64,000 bases of DNA from Rosa chinensis. Taxonomy: Eukaryota > Streptophyta > Magnoliopsida > Rosales > Rosaceae. Within the stretch, counting starts at the first letter, position 1. Each line of letters begins with the position of its first letter. Below the pieces are notes generated by a model that was given only the letters and a program-made list of their open reading frames with translations, had not been told where the DNA came from and ran no database searches. Location of the stretch: contig NC_037092.1 in the NCBI RefSeq assembly GCF_002994745.2, positions 16,917,501-16,981,500 on the forward strand, read 5' to 3'. Below are positions 33,009 through 44,657 of the stretch, in pieces. Position numbers and translations under genes: made by a program.

Positions 33009-34403
33009 GTTATAGTATTCATTGCACTGACATATCCTGACAGCATGCAGGTACATCATGCGGTAAATTAAGATTTCAATATATAATATCTTTTAGTTAA
33101 TTAAGATCGTATGGATGAATCGACATCAAATCCTTGGTCAAGTTGTGCTTCACAGAATCACAGTATCACATCTCTTTCCCCTCTTTCATGAAGCAAAGGA
33201 AAATAGAGAGGGAAATGGTTCCTTCCATACTCTAAAGAAATCACTTTCTCTCCTTATTTCCTTGCATTTATTACTCACAATACATTATTTTATTGCATTA
33301 ATTGCAAACTTTTTAATAACTTTCCGGATAAATTTCCTTATGTTACCAAACATCGGAATAGAAAGTTCTTCGGAAATTTTATTTCCGTTTCATTTCCCTT
33401 CCCATGGAAAAGATGAAGGAATTACTTTACACGAACCAAACGAGACCTTAGTACGTTGAATATTTAAAATCAATCGGTGGTGGAAAAAAAGGACGGAAAA
33501 AATTGATGATTTCTGTGACCCACTCGTTCTTACAAAAGTTTTGACACCCGGCCCCCAGCCTCATGTGTTTGTTCTGCAAAACCAGTACGGCAGTACCAAT
33601 TGCCCTTCCCTCCACGTCTTCTTTTTCTTGTTCTTCACTCACATCTGTCTCCCTGTCTCTTGATCTCCTGTTACATTGGCCAGTTTCAGTTCAAAACCGC
33701 CTACCGGTTATTCGCGCTTTTCATTATCGGAATGTGGGTTTTCGGAAGTCAAACTTGAGCAACACGGTAAACAATGAGCTGAGTAACCAGATTTACAAAT
33801 GCTTTGTTCATAATAGTACCTTGATAATGATAGTCACTATCATCTGGAAAGGGAAGATGAGTAACTCTGCATTTTCAATATTAGGAGGCCAACTCCCTCC
33901 AATAGGAATTTTGAGTGCCACATCCATACGATCTAACTTGTAGAAAATCTATGTGGAACTACTACTACTTTTGGTTACCGTTTAATAACATGTATTAGAC
34001 CTCTCTGTAACAGTTACAAAGTACTAACATGTATCAAAACATAGCCAAACAAAGTTGTGCTATATATAAAATTGAAATTAATGCTGCTGCATACACAGAT
34101 TGGATTCCAATTAGGGAAATGGTACATGACTTCTATTTGGGATGAGCAGCAAGAGTCTGGTTTATTCATGGCACATAAAACAGGTAAACTTAGAATTCAG
34201 TGAGCAGAGGCAATGCCATTGAAATATGCCTTCCAACTTTATGTCATGATACTCTCAAAGTGAAAAAGGTTCATGGTCTAATTAAATGAGAGGAACTAAG
34301 TCATAAGCTAAAGATCTAACAATGACCACCTTATAACTTATACCAATGTGTTTATCTATTTACTCATTTTGGATACTTAACCAACATAAGCCCGAACAAG
34401 AAT
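33009..34403. other. Spacer downstream of the ICDH gene
   Basis: No gene recognised. A segment at about 33170-33450, ending cgaaccaaacgagacc, has the look of a short non-autonomous DNA transposon. I could not define terminal repeats or target duplications. Short frames at 33115 and 33563 lack motifs. Confidence 0.4.
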
Positions 34404-37400
34404 TTACAACTTTGCTCTACTAAACAATCTAACTCTCAGCTCCTCAGCCACGGCGTCAATAAATTCTTCAGTATTGAGATACTGAGACCTAAGGACCCTA
34501 CATAAAATATGTAAGTGTTTATTATAACCAGGAAAAGAAAGCACAACTCAACTCATATAGATCAAGTAGGAATTTTGACAGCACTTACTTAGGCCCATGG
34601 ATAAGGAGAGCAAGATCCTTGGTCATCTTCCCAGATTCAACAGTTCCAACACAAGCTGCTTCAAGTTTCTCCACAAAGTCCAAGAGCCTGGCATTGCTAT
34701 CCAACTTTGCCCTGATGACACAGATTGGATCAAGCTTATATCTGATGTTTCAAACAATTTATACCTAAACAAAACCCTTTAAAAAACTTAAATTCATATA
34801 AGAGAGGAATGAACACTCATCTACCAAGCTAAAGCCCATATCTGGTGTTTCAAACAATTTATACCTAAACATAACCCTTCAAAACATTTAAATTTATATA
34901 AGAGAGGGATAAACACTCATCTACCAGGCTAAAGCTCACAATGATCTAATACCTGTGTGCAAGACCTCGTGACCAAGCAAAGATAGAAGCTATGCTGTTT
35001 GTGCTGGTTTCACCTCCTTTTTGGTGAACCCGGTAATGGCGGGTAACTGTACCATGGGCTGCTTCAGCTTCAATGGTCTTTCCATCTGGGCACACCTGGA
35101 ACCATATCAAACTTTTTATACATCCAAAGTCATCCATGTATCCACAAGCAAAGTGCAGGAAAAAACAGAAACAAAGAACAGAGAAGCACCAGTATAGATG
35201 TCATCAGACCCAGAGATCCAAAACCTGTATCAAGTTTATTGAAATGTCAAATAACTTAGAAAACACATTGACAAGGGCAACTCCAGAACACCTCATTTAC
35301 TTCCAACAAAAGCAGCACCATAAGTTGAAAAGACAAAAAGGTGAATACTTAACTAGTTTTTCACCACCAATAAATACATACCTTGTGCTACTAAGTCACT
35401 TTGCACATCCCCATCATAGTTTTTGCATGCCCACACATAACCTCCTTCACTTTTAAGAGCATATGCAACCATATCGTCAATAAGACGGTGTTCATACCTA
35501 TGAAATCAGAATAATAATTAATGGTAAGTTTCATATTACTGAAGCTGCAGAAAGTAATCACAGTGGTAGGAAAGCTAACTCACCAAATCCCTTCAGCTTC
35601 AAATCTGGATCTCCAATGAGTTTCATAAACTTCCTGGAAGATGTCCTTGAATCTTCATTAAAATCTGAGTGTAAGAAAATGACACAAGCAAGAAAAAGTC
35701 GTGTAGTGCAACATCCTACTGACCCATAATGTAACATTAGTAATTAGTTTTGTCTTGCATATGTAGGACTCTGCACTCCTATGCTAAGGTGCATGAGGGG
35801 CTTTAGTGGTTATTTTTCCAATGGTAAAAACTAGGACAATAGATCACATAACAAAAGAAGAAAGGCAACACGCAATGGCATACCTTCCATCATATTTCTT
35901 GAGAATAGTATTTTTAGTGCTAAGATAAAGTGGCCACTTTTTCTGGTAGGCAGTGTTCATAGATGCGTCCGCAAAGGATCGGATAGACTGCTCAGACAGA
36001 TTAAAACATAAACAATAGCTGTTAGAATCGTCTAAAAACTCATTTATGCCTGTAACAGACATTTGGAGGAAAAAAAAAAAGAGAGTCAAGTTTCAACCTC
36101 ATCAGTGTTATACATTGACAGAGCTACCCCTCCAGCACCAGTAAAGTTGAAAACCTCAAATTCTTGCTTCTCATTGGACCCATCAGGTACTGCAAATCAC
36201 GTCACACACAAACACTAAATTTCAACTCCTTTGCAAGAAGTGTCAAAATCAAAGCTCAGAAATTTTGAGCCTCTTAACTCAGATAATCTATTACCAAAAA
36301 CTAATTTAAGTTTCCCGGGTCCTTTTATGATTGCATCAGTTGCTCGGTACTGATCACCAAAGGCATGCCTCCCAATGCAAATTGGCTTTGTCCAACCTGA
36401 AAGAAAACTAAACTATTGGCTTTTGCTTTGTTATGGAGGCAAATTTAGAGGAAAAAAACTATAGAAAACCTGGAACAAGGCGGGGAACATTTCTGCAGAT
36501 AATAGGTTCTCTAAAAACAGTACCTGCAAAGGACAGAAAATGCATTTGCTACTTAGAACTGATCAAACACGCAACAAAGTTTGTTAATTTAATATTAGGG
36601 AAAAGTCTGCTGACCATTTAAAATGTTCCGGATTGTCCCATTTGGACTCCTCCACATCTGTTTCAAGTTGAACTCCTTAACACGAGTTTCATCTATTGAA
36701 ATCCAAATAAAATGATTCAGATATTCAAAATAGTACGTTAGCCAATGATTGTCCATGGAGAAGGATATATATGTAAGTATATAGGCCCGTTCTAGAGAGG
36801 ACCTCCTCAAACTTGAAAGTTTGAGGATTTTTATATCATACCAGGAGTTATAGTTGCACACTTGATTGCTACATTGTACCTACAATGACAAGAAACATAG
36901 AAAATAAATTATGCAAAGACGATAAAGGGCATCGACAATTGATCAACATCTTTTCATGATAACAAATTGGTTTAGCAAATATGAAATGGTCATATAAAAT
37001 TATGGCAATCTGTGCCTTGGCAACCCATGAGCCCTGTCATTCCGGTCAAGTATAACAGACCATAGACTACAATGTCATGCTTAACGCATTAGCACATGTC
37101 ATACCCATGCCGTCTAACCTATTTTACATTACAGTTTATGCAATTCAATACCAACTTACTTCAATATGTATGATAACCAGAACTACATAGTTCATACAGG
37201 AATAAGGTATTAAATGAAACAAGACCACTGTCGAAGCTTTATTTTGTGATTTCTTAAGCAGACTATATCAGTCAACATCAGAGAAAAACAAAGAGAAAAC
37301 AATCAAAAGAAGATAGAGTACATTAGTTTTCTTCAACAGTAATGTAGTCTAGAAAAGGTAACATGAAGGCAGAATGATAAGGCATACTTAAGAGTAGCTT

Positions 37401-38359
37401 CTGCACTTTCAATTGTGACTCTATCACTGGTGGCATCACGATTAGGGAGGCCAAGGTCAAAGTACTTGATATCCAGTTCCAGAAAGGGCAAAATAAGCTG
37501 TGAAACATGGAAACAAGTTGCAGATTCATTAAGAACATGAAATGATGAAATCACCTGATGCCATGAATATCACAATTACCTTATCTTTTATAGATTTCCA
37601 GAAAATTCGAGTCATTTCATCTCCTGCATCATGGAAACAATGCGTCATTGCCACACAAGTAGACAGAGATAACAAGTCTGACTCGGTTCTTAACTATATA
37701 TAGATTAGCCATATTGTGATGGGCATTTCCATAATAAGCGTATACACTACCAGCTCAGGCAAATAGTATACAAATATCAATTTGATCTTCGGCCTAACTC
37801 CAAATGAGGTGCTGGCCACGCATTCTGGTTTACATGAACAAAATAGGATCGAAACCATTTAAACATATTTGAAAAAAGGTCCAAGTTAAATACACCATAG
37901 CAGTGATGAGTAAAACTGGAAGATGCCCTTAAAGTAGCCTAACTGTGTAATAGCTAAAGAGATCAAATTTGGTTAAAGAAGTATGTTTACTTTGTGAATT
38001 GAACTCAAAGATGCATACTTTTAACTTGATGAATGTCTGTTCAAGAAAAAGATATATACTTTAACTTCCATGACATTCTTAACACGATTAGTATAGTTTA
38101 TACAACATAAAAACTGGGTTGTCACTGAAACTCAGCCTGCAGGGCATGGTTTGATCCGTTGACTGAAATTCAAGTATGTTTCTTTGATCATTTGCATCAT
38201 ACTTATCATTCTATATTCTCAAGATCATACACAGCAGTTAAAAAGAAGCAGAGCAATTTTGAACAACAGCCCACAAAAGAAATAAGAGTAGAGAGGGCAG
38301 ATCATACCATCCATTTCGACAATTGGGTTGGTCACCTTGATCTTATTGAATGCCTCCAT
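34404..38359 (-). CDS. ICDH: NADP-dependent isocitrate dehydrogenase, cytosolic type (417 aa)
   Basis: Fifteen exons join without a break: 38308-38359, 37580-37623, 37388-37497, 36842-36879, 36615-36692, 36470-36523, 36295-36396, 36098-36189, 35884-35987, 35584-35652, 35382-35497, 35190-35224, 34953-35095, 34589-34711, 34404-34497. The product starts [20 protein letters not shown] without a transit peptide, so it is the cytosolic form. Visible hallmarks are GDEMTRIFW, the substrate-binding [10 protein letters not shown] and [10 protein letters not shown], the metal-binding YDGDVQSD, and the NADP region [14 protein letters not shown]. It converts isocitrate to 2-oxoglutarate with NADPH, supplying carbon for nitrogen assimilation and reducing power. 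The 13th intron holds a two-copy repeat. The ending SRAKL resembles a peroxisomal PTS1-like tripeptide only weakly. Confidence 0.96.
34731..34937. repeat. ~104-bp tandem duplication inside an ICDH intron
   Basis: Within the intron between 34712 and 34952, a unit containing tttcaaacaatttataccta, then tatataagagagg and cactcatctacca, occurs twice head to tail (about 34731-34834 and 34835-34937). Copies differ by about ten substitutions. The splice sites at both intron ends are intact. Confidence 0.85.
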
Positions 38360-39252
38360 TTCTCGGCTCAGAGCAAAACAGCAAAAATTTGGGGGTTTTA
38401 GCGAGTGAGAATCAGAGGAACGGGTTTCCTTTTCTGGAAAATTGAAAGGTGTGTATGGAAATTAGAACATGGGGCGATGAGAGCGATGACAAAACACTTT
38501 GTGGGATCCTGACCGGCATTCGAAGGGTAATGTGTTTTGGGAGTCCCTATGTTTTGGTATATTCATTAATTCATGGTCCGAAGTGAAGTTTATTACCTAG
38601 TTACTTGGTGATACTTCATAGTCCTGGTTCCACTTGGCTTAAGGAGGAAATTTCACACAGTAAAGAGTTCGAGTATAGGGTCGTTTTAAGAGTTAGTTTG
38701 GTTCGAAATCTTGGTTTTTTATTTTGTAAGATTCACATGTCTTGGTTAATGTCATGATCACTTTTTAGACCAAGTTTTAATTTGTAATATCCCTAACACG
38801 TCTACTGTCATACTTTTTTTGTTGTGGCGTCGGGTTTATAGGCCTTTTATGAGGCAAAAATATGATAACTCAATCTGTTAATCTCATCTTGAAAGGTGAG
38901 CGTACCCCGAAAGAGAGGCGTTGTCGAATATATACTTCACATCGGGGCTATGGGGCACGCAAGCTTCTCTTGCAGTGACACCATCAATGTGCGAAGTAGT
39001 TGGTTCAGATGTTGGCTAATAAAAGATGGTACCATTCCTTCATCAAAGCAGCCTCCATTATTGAATGCTAGCATACTTAACTCAGATGTCTCCACAACTT
39101 CTCTGAACTCGCCATTACAAACAAAAGATCTGATCGGAATCAAATTGTACTGATTCAATTGAAGCATCTGAACCAAGGCAGTAACACATGAATTACAAAT
39201 GTTTCACTTTCTTGTAAATAATGAAAAGGGATACTTTGCTACACATCAATAT
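38360..39252. other. Spacer upstream of ICDH, with an unidentified minus-strand open frame
   Basis: The first ~200 bases should hold the ICDH promoter. At 38937-39176 on the minus strand is a 79-codon frame starting MVQMLQLNQYNLIPIRSFVC, with a balanced amino-acid mix that looks like real protein. I cannot assign it. It may be an exon or gene fragment. Confidence 0.35.
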
Positions 39253-40451
39253 TTTTTTTTTTTTTTGAGAAATAGATAACTTCATTACTTATCCGTGGCC
39301 AGAAGGCACGTACATCATAGGTTGTCTCATACCAACAGAATTCGAATGGCACAAGCCGCCAAACATATGACAGGTGACCCTCATTGCAAACAAATACGCA
39401 CAATTAGACAAGCGACAAACAAGAGAAAATCGCAACCTAGTGAAAGATACATGACTCAAAGCAACTGAACAACAAGTAAGTTCGCCTAGAGACCTCAATT
39501 GGTGTACGAAAATACTAGTAGATTGCAAAGAGTCTCCCACAAATAGAAGATCCAGCAGGTCACGAGATATGGTTTGTTGACACCATATTCGAACTAAGGC
39601 CCAAACGACCCAAGCTCGATCCTCTCCTCCTTGCCCTTGAATATGATCGGAGACTACTCTCCCGGTGGCAAAAAACCACCAAAATCTGGCAAAACCAGCG
39701 GGCAGATTGTTAATCCCTGGGTCCCAAACCCAGATCTTCCATAGATCTCGTGAGTACCCCATCACACTGATCTGGACCCCCAAGAACACGGCATCCAGAC
39801 TCAGTGCTTGACCAATCCCGTCGCCGCCATCGATCTTCACCAACAACAACCACAACATCATGATCTTCCACCAAAGTAAGGCTCTGATTCCCTTCTGCAA
39901 AGACTCTGCTGCCATTCTTGTACCTCCATCGAAAATCTTCCAATCCCTATAAGAAGGGAGACGCCGCTTGAACCCGATCTCGGGTCTCCTCCTCCAACCA
40001 AGAAACCCGCCGGAAGCTGAGCCAATCCAAATAACATGCCATCCACCCTTCCCTGAAACGAGGAAAGGGCCGATCAACAACCTGGAGCAATCGAGGATGT
40101 GGAGGCGGCAAAGGCCTCCATAGAAGCTGGACCATGGGAGCGGCGCTAGGGTTTTCTCTAAAGTCGAGAGGGAGGCTCTCCTAGGGTTCTCTATACTAAC
40201 ATATACTATGTCTCGTTCACAATTAAACAGGACAGGATATGACATAATCGATTCTATATTTCCCCACTTCTTAGTTAAGACTTCAGAGCAGAGAGATTAC
40301 CAAAGAAACAAATCATTGCAAAAAATTGTGGACTAAGGAATGAGGCCAGGCAAATTGGCAAAAGACTTGCGATTACGTGTTTTGAACTTCATCAAAGCCC
40401 TATTCAGGGTTCTTCTCGTTCCTTTAAGAAATTGTTGATGAAAAAAAAAAC
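39253..40451 (-). mobile_element. Poly(A)-tailed non-autonomous retroelement
   Basis: A perfect 16-bp direct repeat, tgctacacatcaatat, flanks it at 39237-39252 and 40452-40467. The poly-T run from 39253 is the poly(A) tail of a minus-strand element, preceded on that strand by a LINE-like 3' end (gaagttatctatttctc). The 5' part on the minus strand has the agagcctccctctcgac and aaaccctagcgcc signature of plant L1 leaders. A 318-codon open frame fills much of it, but its Trp- and Arg-rich composition matches no retroelement protein I know. No reverse transcriptase. Confidence 0.85.
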
Positions 40452-40574
40452 TGCTACACATCAATATAGAAGGTCTGTTCTATTATCAAAAAACTAGGAG
40501 ACTAGCACTGCAATCCCACATCAAACAATAAGTCTGAGATGGGCCACTTTATATATCCGTTTACTTTGGATTAC

Positions 40575-41055
40575 AGTCGCCGAGCTCGGTTGCGCGAGCT
40601 TGTGACCCAGGTGGGGGCAATAAAGGTGGTGTTTTTGGGAGGTTAGAACAGGTGCGGACACCCTAAGGCGTCGCGGGCCATCCGGGGGGCGGTGGGCTCC
40701 TCAGTCGCGTTTTTAGGAGAGGCAGGGTGACTGTAAGCGAGTGGCAGAAGCCATAACTTTGGTGGGCTTTCCTACACGCGCTGCCGAAGTCCCGGTTGGG
40801 GTTCATGGTCAGTGTAGTACGGCTACCTCCGAAGCCAAAACTTTGGATGTGGCTTTATTACACGCGCCGCCGAAGTCCAGATGGGGGTTGGCGGTCAGTG
40901 TACGATGGCCCCATCAAATTTGGGCGGATGCTGCGTAGCCGCGCCGGTCTACTTCATTATTGTCATACTCCACGCTCGAGTTCCACTCGCCGGCAACCTG
41001 GGAGGGAACGGGATGCACCCATCGTAGGGTCCTGCCCTCTTCAACCGACCCCATT
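40575..41055. repeat. GC-rich segment with ~84-bp tandem duplication
   Basis: Sharply GC-richer than its surroundings. A unit running from gaagccataactttgg to gtcagtgtagtacggc (about 40746-40829) is followed by a diverged second copy (40830-40915) in which gaagccaaaactttgg is the opening. Open frames on the plus strand exist only because GC-rich DNA has few stops. No family recognised. Confidence 0.6.
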
Positions 41056-41185
41056 TTTTGTAAAATAAAATTTGGGTTTACGATCTCTAAATGAAACAGT
41101 GGATGAATCAAATATATAGCATGAATTTGTATAAAAAATAAATATAGTGTGAATTTTTTTTTTATCTGAGAAATATAGTGTGAAT

Positions 41186-41956
41186 TGATAAGCAACTCGG
41201 ACAACACATCTCTCTATTAATAGAGTTACCGAGTTGATGAGAGCAACTTCGTCTATCTTTTTTTTTATTTTTTTTTTAAAGGGTTTGGCAACCTAACTAG
41301 AAGACTCAGTCACACGCCCGATTCTATTTATTATATTATAATTATGATTTTACATCGGGGGGGGGAGACATAATACATGAACCCCGAGCTATAGAGAAGC
41401 AATTACAGCAATCCTCGTAGAGAGCAAGAGTCTCATCTATCCAAACATCATCAAAGTAAAACAAACTAGCAAGGTGAGCCAATCTATCTGCAACACCATT
41501 TGCTTCACGGAAAATATACCGAATTCTAACTGATTGAAAAGTCAACAAGTAATCTTTACAATCATCTAAAACTCGATATACCTCCGAATAATTCTTCTCC
41601 TTACTCTAGAGGGCAACAATTAACAGGGTTGAGTCACTTTCAATATCAATTTCTGACCAACTTCGGTGAATACCAAGAAGAAGACCCACTCTACACGTCT
41701 CTGCTTCCATATTTAGAGTCAAGTGTGCATGTACAAAGAGTCTAGCAATAGCCACAATGCTCATACCTGAATCATTTCTGACTTTAATGGAGTACGATTA
41801 GAATTTTTTTCTAAAGCATGCAATAATCGTTTAAAAATGGTTAAATATTGACGATTTCTGAATGAAATAGTTGAACGAATACTTGATGAGCAACTCCAAC
41901 AAAGCATCTCTATTGATAAATTACCTAGTTTATGAGCAACTTCGTTTGTTTTTAAT
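41186..41956. repeat. Diverged direct repeat around the RNase H fragment
   Basis: About 41186-41255 and 41891-41956 share the same order of motifs: agcaactc, acatctct or gcatctct, attaatag or attgataa, and gagcaacttcgt. They bracket the RNase H fragment and may be 3' ends of two related retroelement copies. Confidence 0.5.
41342..41766 (-). pseudogene. RNase H-like (RVT_3) fragment of a retroelement
   Basis: The minus strand reads MEAETCRVGLLLGIHRSW, then IDIESDSTLLIVAL, then a TAG at 41606-41608, and in the same frame the segment with VRIRYIFREANGVADRLAHL. These are the classic C-terminal RNase H motifs of plant LINEs and of host RVT_3 genes: the acidic E and D, and the REANGVAD box. No reverse transcriptase is attached. 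Probably a remnant of a 5'-truncated LINE. Confidence 0.8.
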
Positions 41957-42472
41957 GGTATACTAATATTCATTATCATTAATCGTCGAAATAAGAGTTT
42001 GTACACAAGTTGACTCTCACAACAGCTCACATCAGTAGACATATGTTTTTTCATTAACTTTTCATCTGACCGAGGAAAAATACAAGCTAGGAACCAATTC
42101 AACCTTGAGGTAATGAGGTTGAGAAATACATTATTAACATGAAATTCGGAACTAGTTGAACTAAACATATAGAATCATTTGACTATACCACCGCACCAGA
42201 CACAGTACATATTCACAAAGACTTCAATACAAGCCTACACAGTACAAAACTATATACATAAAAAGAATGACTCAAAAAAAAAAAAAAAAGTGCATCCAGC
42301 ATAAGCATCTTTTATTGCCCCCTTTGCCTGGAAACAGATCAATAATATCCTGTAAACAAAAGTCTGCATCATGAAACCCTCAACATATAGTATATATTTT
42401 ACTGGGTTGCAGCTCTTTTTGCTCTTTGTACAGTGTAACTTTCCACAAGAAAACTGACACCCAAAATGAGTG
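41957..42472. other. Spacer downstream of the AGC kinase
   Basis: Contains the likely kinase 3' UTR (about 42250-42472) with a poly-A tract at 42274-42288. No other gene. The 135-codon minus frame at 41761-42168 lies in repeat sequence and has no motif. Confidence 0.5.
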
Positions 42473-44657
42473 CTAAAAGTACTCAAAATCTACATAAGAA
42501 GAATCATTAGGGTTACTGTCCTTTTTATTACCCCCCTCGTCTGGCATCTTTTTGTCAGGAGCGCTTGCCTCCTTGCTAACATATTGTGAAAAGTCTACGG
42601 GTTCAGGCACATGAGGGGGCATGGCACATCTCACTAGAGCCCAGTTCACTCCCTCAAAAAATGGGTGTTGTTTTATTTCTGTGGCACCCCTTTTGTATGC
42701 AATTCGCTTATTTGGTTCTTTGATCAAGAGCCCTCGAATGAGATTACGTGCAACAGGACTTACTTGTGGAGTTTCTGGGAACTTCAGAGGCTGACCTACG
42801 ACGTTAAAAAGTGTGGCACGATTTCCGTGGCCCTTGAACGGGGTTGTTCCATGTAAGAGCTCATATAAGAAGATGCCAAACGTCCACCAGTCCACTGCAC
42901 TACCATGGCCCTCTCCGCGGATAATCTCTGGGGCTAGATATTCATGTGTTCCGACAAATGACATGGAGCGCACATTTGTAGGCTCTGCCATCAGTTCCGG
43001 GAGGGAGTTATTAGCAGAAAGGCCAAAATCTGATTTAGATTTGCGGCTCTTCTTGGAAGGTAAAATGCGTGGAAAGAAATTGGATGGCTGCATACAACCC
43101 TGGACAGCATACTCCTCCTCCAAAATTCCCCCAGAACCACCACCACCACCACCACCATTGCTTACATGGACAGATGAAGACTTGACTAGTGTAGGATTCA
43201 CAGAACAGCGGAGTGATAGATCAAAGTCAGAGAGCATGATATGGCCCTCATCTCTTACTAGAACATTTTCTGGTTTTAAATCCCTGTACACGATTCCAAG
43301 CATATGCAGATACTCGAGCGCTAACAAAACCTGTGATGCATAAAACCTGCCACAGGATAAAACATTAGAAATGCCTTGCCCCAATCTAAAGGTCAAATAT
43401 TGGTACAATGACCTCAACGGCTCAACTTAATATGCAAAAGGAATTAGAAAAGAACTATCATTATCCATGGTGAAGAAATGACCTCATTATTTTTACATAA
43501 GAAAGGGAATGATAGAAAAGAAGGACTAAATACCATCAACAAGCTCTTATAAGGTACATAAGGTATCCAACTTTTGATAAAGTAGCACATGCATTTAACA
43601 AAAATTCCGCTTATGACATCTATGTTATTTACAATGCAATGCAAAGGCTGGAAAGGTACTAACAGTACAGCTTCAAACAGTGAATTAAAGTCATCGAATC
43701 AGTGACTCCAATCCATCATAAATGGATTATGACAGTTAGGAAATTTAATATTAAACATCAAATATCAGATAATATTCAGTTCAAGCATGTCTAAAACTTA
43801 AGAAATCAGAAAAACTGGAGAGTTACTAACCGTGCAGCTTCCTCTGTAAAATGCTTGTTAGGTTGCTTCTGTCGCAGGGAATGTAGATTACCTCCACTAC
43901 AATACTCCATGACCAAGCAATAGAACTTGTCAGTCTCGAAGTAAGAATAGAGAGTGGGCAAGAATGGGTGGTCAAGAAGTCCGAGTATCTCTCTTTCTGT
44001 TTGTGCTCGCAATAGCTTGTTTCTACTAGCAAGAGATGCCTTGTCCATGACTTTCATGGCAAAAAATGCACTTGTTCCTCGGAGTTCTACCAGATAAACG
44101 CTACCGATGTCTCCATAGCCTAGGCGCTTGAGAAGCCGGAAATGGCTGAGATTGAGTTGGGAACCTTTAGAGACCATGTTGATTGCATCCCACCGAATGT
44201 CACCACCAGTATGAGGCCTTATGGGTGCGGTGATACTGTCTAAGCTATCAGAACGAGAGTTATTGCGACTTCGTTGGCCAGGGCTGGGGATAGAATTGGT
44301 TAGAAATTCAGATTTTGCAGGTAGCATTGGGCTTGGAGAAGGACGACTACTGGTGGTGGTTGATTCAGCTATAGTCTTACTACCAAGGTCCATTTGTTTT
44401 GAACTTGGATCCTGAGTTGAACTACCACTAGATTTTTCTACGCTATCCACTTTTTTGGGGTCATAATCCTTGCTATTGGAGGAATTGGTACCACTCCGGC
44501 CATTAGATACCATCATCTGTCGTCCAGATGGTATTTCTTCTGACTGCATTAGAAATAGAAATAGTTCTAAGACTCACAGATTAAGACCTTCCAAGAACAA
44601 ACAATCATAAACAAGAGTATATGAAACACTTACATCAGATCCTGGATTTGAAGACAT
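42473..44657 (-). CDS. AGCVIII protein kinase, AGC1.7/D6PK group (536 aa)
   Basis: Three coding exons: 44634-44657 (MSSNPGSD), 43831-44543 and 42473-43346. The short first exon is inferred because ctaatgcag just before SEEIPSG is a good acceptor and the joined frame starts cleanly; a start at 44549 would also give an open frame. After a Ser-rich N-terminus come the glycine loop LGYGDIGS (about 149-156), Lys172, the catalytic YRDLKPEN (Asp268) and the AGCVIII hallmark DFD (286-288). A long insert with [10 protein letters not shown] precedes the activation loop [12 protein letters not shown]. It ends in FEYF, a PIF-like hydrophobic motif. Relatives phosphorylate PIN auxin carriers or act in polar growth of pollen tubes; AGC1.7 is the best fit by its C-terminus and by the nitrobindin neighbour. 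Confidence 0.92.

Noticed and set aside
33170..33450. MITE near the ICDH 3' end
   Set aside because: Suggestive wording (ccaaacgagacc) but no terminal repeats or target duplication could be defined.
34404..34420. Peroxisomal targeting of ICDH through the C-terminal AKL
   Set aside because: AKL is a weak PTS1-like tripeptide and occurs in cytosolic plant forms; no other evidence.
39289..40245. 318-codon minus-strand frame as a host gene
   Set aside because: It lies wholly inside a poly(A)-tailed insertion with target duplications, and its Trp/Arg/Gly-rich composition matches no family.
42813..43343. 176-codon plus-strand frame
   Set aside because: Shadow of the AGC kinase second main exon.
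44547..44549. ATG at 44549 as the kinase start
   Set aside because: It lies in an acceptor-like ctaatgcag context; the in-phase upstream exon at 44634-44657 explains the gene better. Not excluded.
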